From positions 1 to 63,297 of the forward strand of contig DHRN01000039.1 of assembly GCA_002411175.1 (NCBI GenBank): DNA of 63,297 nt, given 5' to 3'. Below are positions 8,265 through 16,620 of this stretch, in pieces (within the stretch, counting starts at the first letter, position 1; every line of letters starts with the position of its first letter). The translations under genes and the position numbers were made by a program. The notes beneath the pieces are model-generated. The model had not been told where the DNA came from, ran no database searches, and saw only the letters and a program-made list of their open reading frames with translations. The stretch is from Anaerolineaceae bacterium UBA5311. Its GTDB lineage: Bacteria > Chloroflexota > Anaerolineae > Anaerolineales > Anaerolineaceae.

Positions 8265-8341
8265 TGTCATCCTGAGCCTCTTTTGCGAAGGATCTTGTCC
8301 ACAAACGACAGGATGCTTCGCAAAGGCTGCTCAAAATGACA
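8265..8341. repeat. 77-bp second copy of the TIR element
   Basis: It starts with the same TGTCATCCTGAGCC block as the neighbouring copy and ends GCTCAAAATGACA, a degenerate inverted end. The interior is shorter and diverged. It sits between the DUF3048 gene and the pst promoter. The remaining 8342-8479 stretch shows no gene. Confidence 0.65.
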
Positions 8342-8479
8342 GCCTCTTTTTCAATGCTTTTTGCCTGGTCTGGCCAAAACTGACACTGTTCTCGCAAGCA
8401 GGATGATATCTGGATTCAACCCGATGTTATCAAAAACAATCTTCGTTACCCACAAACCATAGCAAACTCCTAAACCGCT

Positions 8480-8526
8480 CTTAATTGCGAATTAACGAGC
8501 CCTTAACCTATGTTTGGTAGCATAGT
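8480..8526 (+). promoter_or_regulatory. Pho box and promoter of pstSCAB
   Basis: Three TTAA(C/T) units begin at 8481, 8492 and 8503, a strict 11-bp period (CTTAATT, ATTAACG, CTTAACCT). Tandem 11-bp TTAAC-type repeats are the known binding form of PhoB/PhoP/SphR response regulators. A weak -10 such as CATAGT (8521-8526) lies where it should if the Pho box replaces the -35. This predicts induction under phosphate starvation. Confidence 0.75.
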
Positions 8527-8563
8527 TGAGTAACAATTTATCGAAAAAATGGAGAAAATGAAA

Positions 8564-9412
8564 ATGAAAAATTTCAAGAGGATGATTTTTACTGGTCTTA
8601 TTATGATACTGGTCCTGGCAGTTGCAGCTGCCTGTGCTCAAACGACTCCAGCCCCTGACGTTGAGGCTCCAAAGGAAACAAGGTTCACCATGGCGGGCTC
8701 CACCACTGTTCAGCCCCTCGCCGAAATTTTAGCCGAAACCTTTATGGCTAATAACGCTGATGTGCGTGTAGATGTCCAGGGTGGTGGTTCCAGTGTTGGT
8801 GTAAAGGCAGCTGGTCAAAAAACCGCGGATATCGGCATGGCTTCCCGTGAAATCAAAGATTCGGAGTTCACTGAATTTCCCAACATCAATGTGATTGTCC
8901 TCGCTCGTGATGGGATCGCCATCGTTACCCATCCTGAAGTCGGAGTTGGCGATCTGACAATTGAACAGATAAAGGGCATTTTCGGTGGGACAATCACCAA
9001 TTGGCGCGAAGTTGGTGGTGAAGATTCCAGCATCATTGTAGTCTCCCGCGAAGAAGGTTCCGGCACCCGTGCGGCATTTGAAGAAATGGTGCTTGGTGAA
9101 GAAGTCCTGATAACCGAAAACGCGATTCTGCAGCCATCCAATGGCTCGATTCGCACCACCGTATCAACCACGACCAATTCGATTGGTTATATCAGCTTTG
9201 GTTACCTCGGTGGCACCATGAAATCGATCCGTGTTGAAGGGGTTGCGCCCACAGAAGCGAATGCTTCCAATGGTACTTACCCTCTCGTCCGCTCACTCAA
9301 TCTGATCACTTTCGGCGAACCCACTGGCGAATTGAAGGTGTTCATCGATTTCATGCTCAGCCCAACAGGGCAGCAAGTTGTTGTCGACGAAGGTTACCTT
9401 CCGGTCAAATAA
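8564..9412 (+). CDS. pstS: Phosphate ABC transporter substrate-binding lipoprotein PstS
   Basis: A 282-residue periplasmic or surface phosphate-binding protein of the PBP-like PstS family. The N terminus is a lipoprotein-type signal ending AVAAAC, with the cysteine as the probable lipidation site. The mature part opens with the phosphate-site motif TMAGSTTVQPLAE and carries GGGSSVG and SREEGSGTRAAFEE, the usual phosphate-contacting loops. Three in-frame ATGs occur at 8549, 8558 and 8564; GGAG at 8551-8554 best fits the last. It is the first gene of pstSCAB behind a Pho box, and a hairpin follows its stop. Confidence 0.95.
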   Translation: MKNFKRMIFTGLIMILVLAVAAACAQTTPAPDVEAPKETRFTMAGSTTVQPLAEILAETFMANNADVRVDVQGGGSSVGVKAAGQKTADIGMASREIKDSEFTEFPNINVIVLARDGIAIVTHPEVGVGDLTIEQIKGIFGGTITNWREVGGEDSSIIVVSREEGSGTRAAFEEMVLGEEVLITENAILQPSNGSIRTTVSTTTNSIGYISFGYLGGTMKSIRVEGVAPTEANASNGTYPLVRSLNLITFGEPTGELKVFIDFMLSPTGQQVVVDEGYLPVK

Positions 9413-9443
9413 TTGTGACCGATTAATATAGAATATAATAAAA

Positions 9444-9474
9444 AACGCCGCTCACGCAACGGTTGCGCGGCGTT
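9444..9474 (+). terminator. Intercistronic hairpin between pstS and pstC (attenuator or processing site)
   Basis: AACGCCG (9444-9450) pairs with CGGCGTT (9468-9474) and an inner CGCAA pairs with TTGCG around a CGG loop, with a four-base bulge. No T-run follows, so it would not terminate fully on the plus strand. Such hairpins commonly protect the pstS message and make PstS more abundant than the membrane subunits. A TATAAT at 9434-9439 just upstream could also be a minor internal promoter. Confidence 0.6.
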
Positions 9475-9501
9475 CAAATTATGAAAATGCCTGGAGGAAA
9501 T

Positions 9502-10416
9502 TTGAAAGAAAAAAGCGGCAGAATGATCGCGGATCAAACCGTCAAGTACATTCTTTTTATCAGCGCAATTCTTTCAATCATCATCGTTTTGGCTATCGCT
9601 TATTTTATCTTTCGTGAGAGCATCCAGGCATGGAAAGAAATCGGCTTTACAAACATAATTCTGAAGAGCGTCTGGCGCCCCGGGCAAGACCAATATGGCA
9701 TTCTTGCCATGATTGTTGGTTCAATTGCAGTCACGATCGGTGCGATTGTTTTGGGCGTTCCCCTGGCGCTTGGTACGGCTATATTTTTAGGTGAAATTGC
9801 GCCTAAAGGCGTCCAGGCTCTCCTGCGTCCGGCTGTACAGCTGCTTGCAGGCATTCCCTCTGTGGTCTATGGTCTCTTTGGGATGGTTGTGCTGGTCCCC
9901 ATCATTCGGCGGATCAACGTACCCGGTAATTCTGGTTATGGACTTTTAGCTGCTTCAATTGTCCTGGCGGTTATGATTCTTCCGACGATCACCAGCATCG
10001 CCGAAGACGCAATCCGGGCGGTTCCTGATAGCTATCGCTCCGGCTCTCTCGCGTTAGGCGCAACCAAGTGGCAGACGATTACGAAAGTAGTTCTGCCGGC
10101 AGGAAGATCCGGCATTATTGCTGGAATTATCCTTGGAGTCGGGCGCGCTTTGGGAGAAACCATGGCGATGATCATGGTCATTGGCAATTCAGTGAAGTTC
10201 CCAAAGCCTCTCACAGCCAACCCGCTTACTTTTTACCTGTCTAAGGCAAGAACGTTAACCGGCAACATTGCTGTTGAAATCAGCTATGCCACTGGTATCC
10301 ACGAGAGCGCGCTTTTTGCCACCGGTGTAGTTTTGTTTGCCCTGATCATCATTGTCAACGCCAGCGCGAGATGGTTCATAAAGCGACAATCATCTATTCC
10401 GACTACAAGGCAGTAA
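9502..10416 (+). CDS. pstC: Phosphate ABC transporter permease PstC
   Basis: A roughly 304-residue inner-membrane permease with six predicted helices and the binding-protein-dependent transport signature in the EAA loop (RSGSLALGATKWQTITKVVLP, seen around residues 180-200). The segment LAGIPSVVYGLFGMVVLVP is characteristic of PstC/PstA. The start is uncertain: a TTG at 9502 follows a perfect GGAGGA (9493-9498), while ATGs at 9481 and 9487 lie just behind the intercistronic hairpin and lack a ribosome-binding site. I prefer the TTG. It pairs with PstA as the membrane channel for phosphate uptake. Confidence 0.93.
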   Translation: MKEKSGRMIADQTVKYILFISAILSIIIVLAIAYFIFRESIQAWKEIGFTNIILKSVWRPGQDQYGILAMIVGSIAVTIGAIVLGVPLALGTAIFLGEIAPKGVQALLRPAVQLLAGIPSVVYGLFGMVVLVPIIRRINVPGNSGYGLLAASIVLAVMILPTITSIAEDAIRAVPDSYRSGSLALGATKWQTITKVVLPAGRSGIIAGIILGVGRALGETMAMIMVIGNSVKFPKPLTANPLTFYLSKARTLTGNIAVEISYATGIHESALFATGVVLFALIIIVNASARWFIKRQSSIPTTRQ

Positions 10417-10420
10417 CGAC

Positions 10421-11347
10421 ATGATCAACAACAAGAGCATCTCTACCCTGCATAACGACCCTGAATCTCTAAAAAATCTTAAAATCCGTAGCACAACCCA
10501 AAACGTTTGGTTCTCAATCATGTGGCTGGCAGGCTTGGTAACATTGATAATTTTATTGCTGGTGATTGGCTATGTCATCATCCAGGGCGGCAAAGCGCTT
10601 AGTTGGGAGTTCCTCACTACCCCCCCCCGAGGTGGTCTTTCTGGAGAGGGCGGGATTTCCACAACCCTCGGTACGACAGTTTATCTGGTAGCGCTCACGC
10701 TATTAATTGCCACGCCACTCGGTGTCGGTGCAGCCATTTACCTGATCGAATATGCTGGTGAGCTGGGCTTGACCTCACCAGTTATGCGAGTTTTGATTTC
10801 CATCGCTAACTTTGCCGTTGAAACCCTGGCTGGAATCCCCTCGATCATTTATGGACTTTTTGGATACGCCCTGTTTGTCTCGACGCTACAGTTTGGGTGG
10901 TCACTGTTATCCGCCGCTTTGGCTGGCGCTTGCCTCGTGTTACCCACGATCATCCGCACTACTGAGGAAGCGTTATTAACTGTTCCTGACGACTATCGCC
11001 GCGGCAGCCTGGCGCTTGGTGCCACGAAGTGGCAAACGCTTTATAAAGTGGTCTTGCCGGCAGCTATACCGGGAATCATCACCGGAATCATCCTGAGTGT
11101 CGGGCGGATCATCAGCGAAACCGCCGTTTTCTTTGTCACGCTCGGTGGAAGCCACCGATTGCCCTCCTCGATTATGGATGGCGGTCGCACGCTGGCGCTG
11201 CACCTTTATTATCTTGCCATGGATACCAACGCGTTTGATAAAGCAATGGGTACAGGTGCGGTTCTGGTTATTCTTATTATTCTGATTAACCTTTCAATCA
11301 ACCTAATCTCAGGCAAATTAACCGCAAGAATACGTGGAGGGAAATGA
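10421..11347 (+). CDS. pstA: Phosphate ABC transporter permease PstA
   Basis: A 308-residue permease, partner of PstC. It has six predicted helices, the LAGIPSIIYGLFGYALFV segment, and the EAA loop RRGSLALGATKWQTLYKVVLP near residues 195-215. The family's TTPPRGGLSGEGGI motif before the second helix is intact, but at the DNA level it contains a run of nine C residues (10620-10628), a possible slippage or sequencing-error site; the frame is open through it. The ATG lies four bases after the pstC stop, and its own stop overlaps the pstB start (ATGA). Confidence 0.95.
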   Translation: MINNKSISTLHNDPESLKNLKIRSTTQNVWFSIMWLAGLVTLIILLLVIGYVIIQGGKALSWEFLTTPPRGGLSGEGGISTTLGTTVYLVALTLLIATPLGVGAAIYLIEYAGELGLTSPVMRVLISIANFAVETLAGIPSIIYGLFGYALFVSTLQFGWSLLSAALAGACLVLPTIIRTTEEALLTVPDDYRRGSLALGATKWQTLYKVVLPAAIPGIITGIILSVGRIISETAVFFVTLGGSHRLPSSIMDGGRTLALHLYYLAMDTNAFDKAMGTGAVLVILIILINLSINLISGKLTARIRGGK

Positions 11348-12108
11348 ACACCAAATTAGAAACCATTGAATTTAACCTTTATTACGGCGACTTCCACGCG
11401 CTAAAAGATATTTCGGTGAAAATTCCCGAAAAGAGAGTGACCGCCCTGATTGGACCTTCGGGAAGTGGTAAAAGCACATTTTTACGGACTTTCAACCGGA
11501 TGAATGATCTTATCTCCGGTGTCCGTACGCATGGGGATGTCTTGATTGACAATGTCGATTTGTTCAAAATCGATCCGGTTGCTCTTCGACAGAATATCGG
11601 GATGGTTTTTCAAAAACCCAATCCTTTCCCAAAATCGATTTTTGAAAATGTTGCTTACGGTCCCCGGGTGACCGGCTTGCGAGACCATAAAAAACTTGAA
11701 GAAATTGTCGAATCGAGTTTGCGATCCGCTGCCTTGTGGGATGAAGTCAAAGACGACCTCGCGAAATCGGGGCTGGCTTTATCGGGCGGGCAGCAGCAGC
11801 GCCTGTGCATCGCGAGGGCGCTCGCGGTTCAGCCTACTGTAATCCTTATGGACGAGCCGGCTGCCTCGCTCGACCCGATTGCCACTCAGAAAATTGAAGA
11901 TCTCATTCACACCCTCTCCGAAAACTACACCATCGTCATCGTCACCCACAATATGCAGCAGGCTGGTCGGGTCTCGGACTATACCGCCTTCTTTTATACT
12001 GACGATACTCGCACAGGACGGCTGGTCGAGTTTGACGAAACCAAGATAATTTTTACCAACCCCGCAGATAAACGCACAGAAGATTACATCACCGGTCGCT
12101 TTGGTTAA
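11344..12108 (+). CDS. pstB: Phosphate ABC transporter ATPase PstB
   Basis: A 254-residue ATPase energising PstCA. Walker A is GPSGSGKST from residue 37, the Q-loop is in QKPNPFPKSI (a PstB hallmark), the ABC signature is LSGGQQQR, and Walker B is VILMDEP. After Walker B the usual CSALDP is PAASLDP here. The H-loop is VIVTHNMQQA. It is the last gene of the operon. No phoU follows within the window, although phoU usually ends pst operons, so phosphate signalling genes must lie elsewhere if present. Confidence 0.96.
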   Translation: MNTKLETIEFNLYYGDFHALKDISVKIPEKRVTALIGPSGSGKSTFLRTFNRMNDLISGVRTHGDVLIDNVDLFKIDPVALRQNIGMVFQKPNPFPKSIFENVAYGPRVTGLRDHKKLEEIVESSLRSAALWDEVKDDLAKSGLALSGGQQQRLCIARALAVQPTVILMDEPAASLDPIATQKIEDLIHTLSENYTIVIVTHNMQQAGRVSDYTAFFYTDDTRTGRLVEFDETKIIFTNPADKRTEDYITGRFG

Positions 12109-12231
12109 GGCTTTTTGCAAAGAGATTATCAGCCTGAAAACTTATTGGGCAAATGAAAAGAGCAACTTCCTTGTTTTACTCATTGTTGTCAACCGTTGGT
12201 TGACGCAAAAAACCTGATTTTTCTCAGGGTG

Positions 12232-12237
12232 TATAAT
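12232..12237 (+). promoter_or_regulatory. -10 box placing transcription start on the ATG of the GT4 gene
   Basis: A perfect TATAAT is followed by six bases and then the ATG at 12244. No ribosome-binding site fits in between. A TTGACG at 12200 is too far upstream (26 bp) to be its -35. It predicts a leaderless mRNA. Confidence 0.6.
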
Positions 12238-12243
12238 ACAACT

Positions 12244-13437
12244 ATGAAAATCGGTGTACTGTCATATAGATTTGATTTTTATACAAATCTGCGAAACATA
12301 CTCTACAAACTCCCCGAAGCTGAATATGTGCCGGTCAGAGATTGGTACAGCCTCCTCCGGCGCGCTGCCAACTTCGCCAATCGCCGGCTTGGCAGACCCC
12401 TCTTCCCAACTTTCGACCTCAACAATCAATTTGACGACTTTGAATTTAACAAAGTTGACTTGCTCCATTTCTCCAATGGAATCAGCTTCGGTCGCACTCC
12501 ATGGGTGTCTCATTTTGAGACCATCCTGCCTCGCTTTTCTGAATTGATGACGCGTTACCACGGTCAATTCAGACAGCCACTTCATATGACGCCATTGCTC
12601 CAGAAGGGGTTTGATGCCCTGCTCTCATCTTCCTGTAAACGGATTATTGCCTGGTCGCAGTGCGCCGCGGATATGCAGCGAGATCTGCTCTCAGAGCTCC
12701 CATCCGACACGCGTGACACTATCCTTGATAAAATGATTGTCCTTCATCCACCGCAAGAACTGCTCGTCGAACAACCCCAAAAGAGAGAATACAGTAATTC
12801 GCAACCCATCCGCTTCATCCTGATCGGAGATGCTTTCTTTAGAAAGGGCGGTATCCAGATACTCCACGCCTTTAAAAAATTGGTCAGGGAAGAGAATTTG
12901 CCAGTGAAACTGGTCCTGGTTACTTCTTTCAGACTTGACCATTATGCCGCGCACGAAACTGTGGAAGACCAGTTGCAGGCAAGGCTGGAAGTCGCTGAAA
13001 ATTCTGACTGGATCGAGCATTACCAGGGCTTGCCAAACAGCGATACTTTAGACCTGATCAAAGGCTGCGATGTGGGGCTGCTTCCCACATGGGCGGATAC
13101 CTACGGTCTTTCCGTGCTCGAAACCCAGGCGTGTGGCTGCCCTGTCATCACTACCGACGTGCGTGCTTTGCCCGAGATCAACAACACCGATGTCGGTTGG
13201 CTTATCCGGGTGCCTAAAAACGATTTAGGCGAAGCGCTCTATCATACCCCCGAAGAACGCGAAAAACTATCACAGCAAATTCAGACCGGGCTGGAAGTTA
13301 TCGTTCGAAACATAGCTGCCGACCCATCCGTGATATACCCCAAAGGTCTCGCCGCTCTCGAACGTATTCGGCAAATGCACAATCCCGATTCGTATGCTCA
13401 AAGACTTCGCGAAATTTACCATGAAGCTCTGAACTGA
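12244..13437 (+). CDS. Glycosyltransferase family 4-like protein
   Basis: A 397-residue GT-B fold glycosyltransferase. The C-terminal half has the group-1 signature: RFILIGDAFFRKGG as the domain hinge, then LLPTWADTYGLSVLETQACGCPVITTD, here noted only as GLSVLETQACGCPVITTD, the EX7E region that binds the nucleotide sugar. The N-terminal acceptor domain (MKIGVLSYRFDFYTN onward) is not assignable to a substrate. It lies alone between pstB and the aldolase gene. An in-frame TTG/ATG extension to 12196 exists, but TATAAT sits inside it, so the ATG at 12244 is the likely start. Donor and acceptor are unknown. Confidence 0.85.
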   Translation: MKIGVLSYRFDFYTNLRNILYKLPEAEYVPVRDWYSLLRRAANFANRRLGRPLFPTFDLNNQFDDFEFNKVDLLHFSNGISFGRTPWVSHFETILPRFSELMTRYHGQFRQPLHMTPLLQKGFDALLSSSCKRIIAWSQCAADMQRDLLSELPSDTRDTILDKMIVLHPPQELLVEQPQKREYSNSQPIRFILIGDAFFRKGGIQILHAFKKLVREENLPVKLVLVTSFRLDHYAAHETVEDQLQARLEVAENSDWIEHYQGLPNSDTLDLIKGCDVGLLPTWADTYGLSVLETQACGCPVITTDVRALPEINNTDVGWLIRVPKNDLGEALYHTPEEREKLSQQIQTGLEVIVRNIAADPSVIYPKGLAALERIRQMHNPDSYAQRLREIYHEALN

Positions 13438-13485
13438 CTTCTTTCTGCCCTCTTACACACTCTTTGATGACAAGGGACTAAAGTA

Positions 13486-13491
13486 TAATAA
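13486..13491 (+). promoter_or_regulatory. -10 box upstream of the aldolase gene
   Basis: TATAAT lies 27 bases before the ATG, leaving room for a short leader with the AAGGAG site at 13507-13512. No strong -35 is visible. Confidence 0.5.
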
Positions 13492-13518
13492 AAGAAAATC
13501 CCGACCAAGGAGTCTGAT

Positions 13519-14466
13519 ATGATCGTCACAACCAAGAAATTATTCGAACATGCCTATGGAAAATACGCCATCGGTGCCTACAACATCAATAACCTCGAAC
13601 AAATTGTTGGTTTGTTCAGAGGCAACCTGGATTCCCAGGCTCCGTTCATTGTTCAACTGAGCAAAGGTGCCCGCGGTTATACCGACAAAGCCTTCCTCGA
13701 AGGTCTTATCCGTGCCGCGGACGTTGTTTTTCCGGATGCCATTTTTGCGGTCCACCTCGACCACGGCGATGAAGCCACCTGTTACGATTGTATCGAGTCA
13801 GGTTTCTATAGTTCTGTGATGATTGACGCCAGCAGCCATCCCTTTGAAGAAAATATCGCCATCACCAGGCGTGTAGTTGAGGCAGCACACGCTAAAGGGA
13901 TTGTCGTCGAAGCCGAGCTGGGCATGCTCGGCGGTGTGGAAGAACATGTCTCAGTCAGCGAGTCTGACGCGAAACTTACCGACCCTGACCAGGCAAAAGA
14001 ATTCGTCGAGCGCACCGGTTGTGATTCGCTTGCAGTCGCGATTGGCACCAGCCACGGCGCTTTCAAGTTTACCGGCAGCCAATCATTGCACTTTGACGTC
14101 CTCGCGGATATCCAAAAGCGCCTGCCCGGCTTCCCCCTGGTCATGCACGGCTCCAGCTCCGTGCCACAGGAAGAAGTTGAACGCATCAATGCTGCTGGCG
14201 GGAAAATTTCCGGCGCCAAGGGGGTGGATGCCACTCAATTCCGCCGGGCAGCCGAATTGGGCGTTACCAAGATCAACATCGACACCGATGGTCGCCTGGT
14301 CTGGACTCGTGTACATCGTGAGTTCTTTAATGCGCACCCCGAAAAGTTTGACCTGCGCGACCCGGGCAAGATTTTTATGGCGGAATATGCCAAATTCATC
14401 GCCGAAAAGAACGAATATCTCGGCAGCGCCGGTCAACTCCCCGCTGTCCGCGAATTTATCAAATAG
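13519..14466 (+). CDS. fba: Class II fructose-bisphosphate aldolase family protein
   Basis: A 315-residue Zn-dependent class II aldolase. The catalytic aspartate and first zinc histidine are in VHLDHGDEATC, further zinc ligands are in the VVEAELGMLGG and HGSSSVP segments, and the phosphate-binding part is KINIDTDGRL. It cleaves or makes fructose 1,6-bisphosphate in glycolysis/gluconeogenesis; closely related tagatose-bisphosphate or ketose-bisphosphate aldolases share these motifs, so the exact sugar is not certain. A good AAGGAG site precedes the ATG. It appears monocistronic. Confidence 0.92.
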   Translation: MIVTTKKLFEHAYGKYAIGAYNINNLEQIVGLFRGNLDSQAPFIVQLSKGARGYTDKAFLEGLIRAADVVFPDAIFAVHLDHGDEATCYDCIESGFYSSVMIDASSHPFEENIAITRRVVEAAHAKGIVVEAELGMLGGVEEHVSVSESDAKLTDPDQAKEFVERTGCDSLAVAIGTSHGAFKFTGSQSLHFDVLADIQKRLPGFPLVMHGSSSVPQEEVERINAAGGKISGAKGVDATQFRRAAELGVTKINIDTDGRLVWTRVHREFFNAHPEKFDLRDPGKIFMAEYAKFIAEKNEYLGSAGQLPAVREFIK

Positions 14467-14506
14467 TTCTCCCTTTTAACAGGGAAAATCTGTACGGTTC
14501 GCTACG

Positions 14507-14564
14507 CCCCAGGCATCATGAGCACGCTCTCCCAAATTGGACGGGCATGATCATGATGCCGGGG
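14507..14564. other. Long perfect inverted repeat between fba and glnS
   Basis: GGCATCATGA (14512-14521) and TCATGATGCC (14551-14560) are perfect complements separated by 29 bases. CCCC and GGGG outside them extend the stem to 14 bp with one bulged A. There is no T-run, so it is more like a dimeric operator or an RNA-stabilising hairpin than a classical terminator. Confidence 0.55.
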
Positions 14565-14690
14565 TGACATAACGCACTTCGTAAGTGTACTTTGTAAGCA
14601 AGCAGAACAATCGCCCCCTGCGCAAACCAATATCGCGTCGTAATCGTTGTTACTTTTCCTATCAGCTATCGGCTTTGGGCGTTCAACTGA

Positions 14691-14696
14691 TATAAT
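14691..14696 (+). promoter_or_regulatory. -10 box of glnS
   Basis: TATAAT lies 27 bases upstream of the glnS ATG, with CAGGAG placed as ribosome-binding site in the short leader. No convincing -35. Confidence 0.5.
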
Positions 14697-14723
14697 TCAC
14701 CAACCAACTACAGGAGCAAGAAC

Positions 14724-16403
14724 ATGACAGAAGAGAGCCCAACCAAAACCAACTTTATCCGCGATATCATCGACGAACACAACCGCACCGGTCGGTTTGA
14801 TGGGCGCGTTCACACCCGCTTTCCACCCGAACCCAACGGATACCTGCACATCGGGCATGCCAAGGCGCTGGTGATCGATTTTGGCATCGCCGAAGACTAC
14901 GGTGGGCTCACCAACCTGCGCTATGACGACACCAACCCAGTCAAAGAAGACGTCGAATTCGTTGATGCCATTAAGGAAGACATCCGCTGGCTTGGTTTCG
15001 ACTGGGGCGACCGCGAATTTTACGCCTCCGACTACTTTGAACCGCTCTACGAGATGGCGATCAAACTGATCAACAAAGGAAAAGCCTACGTCGATGAACT
15101 TTCGTTCGACGAGATGCGCCAGTATCGCGGCACACTCACCGAACCCGGAAAAAACAGCCCCTGGCGTGAGCGCCCCATCGCCGAAAATCTGGACCTCTTC
15201 CAGCGTATGCGTGCCGGAGAATTTCCCGATGGCAGCCTGACCCTGCGCGCAAAAATTGACATGACATCGCCCAATATGAACATGCGCGACCCGGTCATGT
15301 ACCGCATCCTCCACGCCGAACACCATCGCACGGGGAACGAATGGTGCATCTATCCGATGTACGACTTCGCCCACGGGCAGTCAGATTCGCTTGAGTGTAT
15401 CACCCATTCAATGTGCAGCCTCGAATACGAAAACCATCGCCCGCTCTACGACTGGTTCCTCGATGAGCTTGAGATCTTCCACCCGCAGCAGATCGAATTT
15501 GCCCGCCTCAACCTGACCCACACGGTCATGTCCAAACGTAAACTACGTAAACTTGTCGAAGAAGGGCACGTCTCCGGCTGGACCGATCCACGCATGCCGA
15601 CCCTCGCCGCCATGCGCCGCCGCGGCTATCCGCCCGGCGCCATCCGCGAATTTATCGAGACTATTGGTGTAGCCAAATCCGATAGCTTTGTCGAGGTTGA
15701 ACTGCTCGAACACATCGTTCGCGACCAGCTCAACCTCACCTCGCCTCGCCGTATGGCTGTGCTCGATCCGCTTAAAGTAGTCATCGACAACTACCCCGCT
15801 GATCAGGAAGAGGAATTCGATGTGCCCGATTTCCCGCATGACCCCGAAAACTCCGACACGCGCAAAGTGCCTTTTGGGCGTGTAATCTACATCGAGCGCA
15901 GCGATTTTGAAGAAACCCCACCGCCCAAATATTTCCGCCTCGCACCTGGACGTGAAGTACGGTTGATGAACGCCTATTACATCACCTGCACCGACCTGGT
16001 CAAAGACCACCAGGGCAACCTGCTGGAAGTCCATTGTACTTACGACCCCGAAACGCGCGGTGGCATGTCGCCTGATGGTCGCAAGGTCAGAGGCACCATC
16101 CATTGGGTCTCCGAAAATCACGCCATTGATGCCGAAATCCGCCTCTATGAACAGATGTTCGCCGATGAACACCCCGAAGACCTGCCCGAGGGCGAAACCT
16201 TCATGGAAAACTTTGACCCCGATTCCAAAAAAGTGCTCATGGCGAAGCTTGAACCTTCGCTGGCAGCGGCAAGGGTTGGCGAAGTCTTCCAGTTTGTGCG
16301 CAACGGCTATTTCACGCTCGACAGTGAAGATTCCGCACCTGGCGCGCTGGTCTTCAACCGCACGATTGGTCTGGTTGACACCTGGGCAAAGATGCATAAA
16401 TAG
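14724..16403 (+). CDS. glnS: Glutaminyl-tRNA synthetase
   Basis: A 559-residue class I aminoacyl-tRNA synthetase that charges tRNA-Gln directly. The catalytic Rossmann domain has the HIGH motif in PPEPNGYLHIGHAKA and the KMSKS loop as VMSKRKLRKL. The GlnRS-specific stretch FAHGQSDSLECITHSMC separates it from GluRS, and the C-terminal half is the two-barrel anticodon-binding domain. The length matches the usual size of about 555 residues. The presence of GlnRS means direct glutaminylation here, not only the GatCAB route. CAGGAG precedes the ATG. Confidence 0.97.
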   Translation: MTEESPTKTNFIRDIIDEHNRTGRFDGRVHTRFPPEPNGYLHIGHAKALVIDFGIAEDYGGLTNLRYDDTNPVKEDVEFVDAIKEDIRWLGFDWGDREFYASDYFEPLYEMAIKLINKGKAYVDELSFDEMRQYRGTLTEPGKNSPWRERPIAENLDLFQRMRAGEFPDGSLTLRAKIDMTSPNMNMRDPVMYRILHAEHHRTGNEWCIYPMYDFAHGQSDSLECITHSMCSLEYENHRPLYDWFLDELEIFHPQQIEFARLNLTHTVMSKRKLRKLVEEGHVSGWTDPRMPTLAAMRRRGYPPGAIREFIETIGVAKSDSFVEVELLEHIVRDQLNLTSPRRMAVLDPLKVVIDNYPADQEEEFDVPDFPHDPENSDTRKVPFGRVIYIERSDFEETPPPKYFRLAPGREVRLMNAYYITCTDLVKDHQGNLLEVHCTYDPETRGGMSPDGRKVRGTIHWVSENHAIDAEIRLYEQMFADEHPEDLPEGETFMENFDPDSKKVLMAKLEPSLAAARVGEVFQFVRNGYFTLDSEDSAPGALVFNRTIGLVDTWAKMHK

Positions 16404-16477
16404 CTGATAGCTCCGGTTTGTCCATGCCAGCTGGCAGCTTTTTTCTCTACCTGTTAGCTGTCAGCCATGAGCTAATA

Positions 16478-16486
16478 TGGTAGAAT
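16478..16486 (+). promoter_or_regulatory. Extended -10 promoter of the tRNA gene
   Basis: TGG-TAGAAT (16478-16486) is an extended -10 (TGn plus TAGAAT) that ends 12 bases before the tRNA 5' end, which fits a short precursor leader. Confidence 0.55.
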
Positions 16487-16498
16487 ACTCACCAATCG

Positions 16499-16570
16499 GG
16501 GCCTGTAGCTCAATGGCGGAGCAGGCGGCTCATAACCGCTTGGTTGAAGGTTCGAATCCTTCCGGGCCCA
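16499..16570 (+). tRNA. tRNA with CAT anticodon (tRNA-Ile2 or elongator tRNA-Met)
   Basis: A 72-nt cloverleaf. The acceptor GGGCCTG pairs with CGGGCCC, the discriminator is A, the anticodon stem GGCGG/CCGCT frames CTCATAA, and the T-arm is GAAGGTTCGAATCCTTC. The D-loop is short and CCA is not encoded. It is not the initiator, which would need three G-C pairs under the anticodon. The resemblance of the anticodon arm to known lysidine-modified tRNA-Ile2 makes that identity likely, but it cannot be fixed by eye. Confidence 0.88.
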
Positions 16571-16584
16571 TGTTTGATTGATAC

Positions 16585-16616
16585 AACGACCCCTCTGCGG
16601 CGGGGTCGTTTTTCTT
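16585..16616 (+). terminator. Rho-independent terminator after the tRNA
   Basis: AACGACCCC (16585-16593) and GGGGTCGTT (16602-16610) form a perfect 9-bp stem with an 8-nt loop, followed by TTTCTT. Confidence 0.85.
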
Positions 16617-16620
16617 ATCC

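Noticed and set aside
12200..12205. TTGACG as -35 for the GT4 gene
   Set aside because: The spacing to TATAAT is 26 bp, too far for a sigma-70-type promoter.
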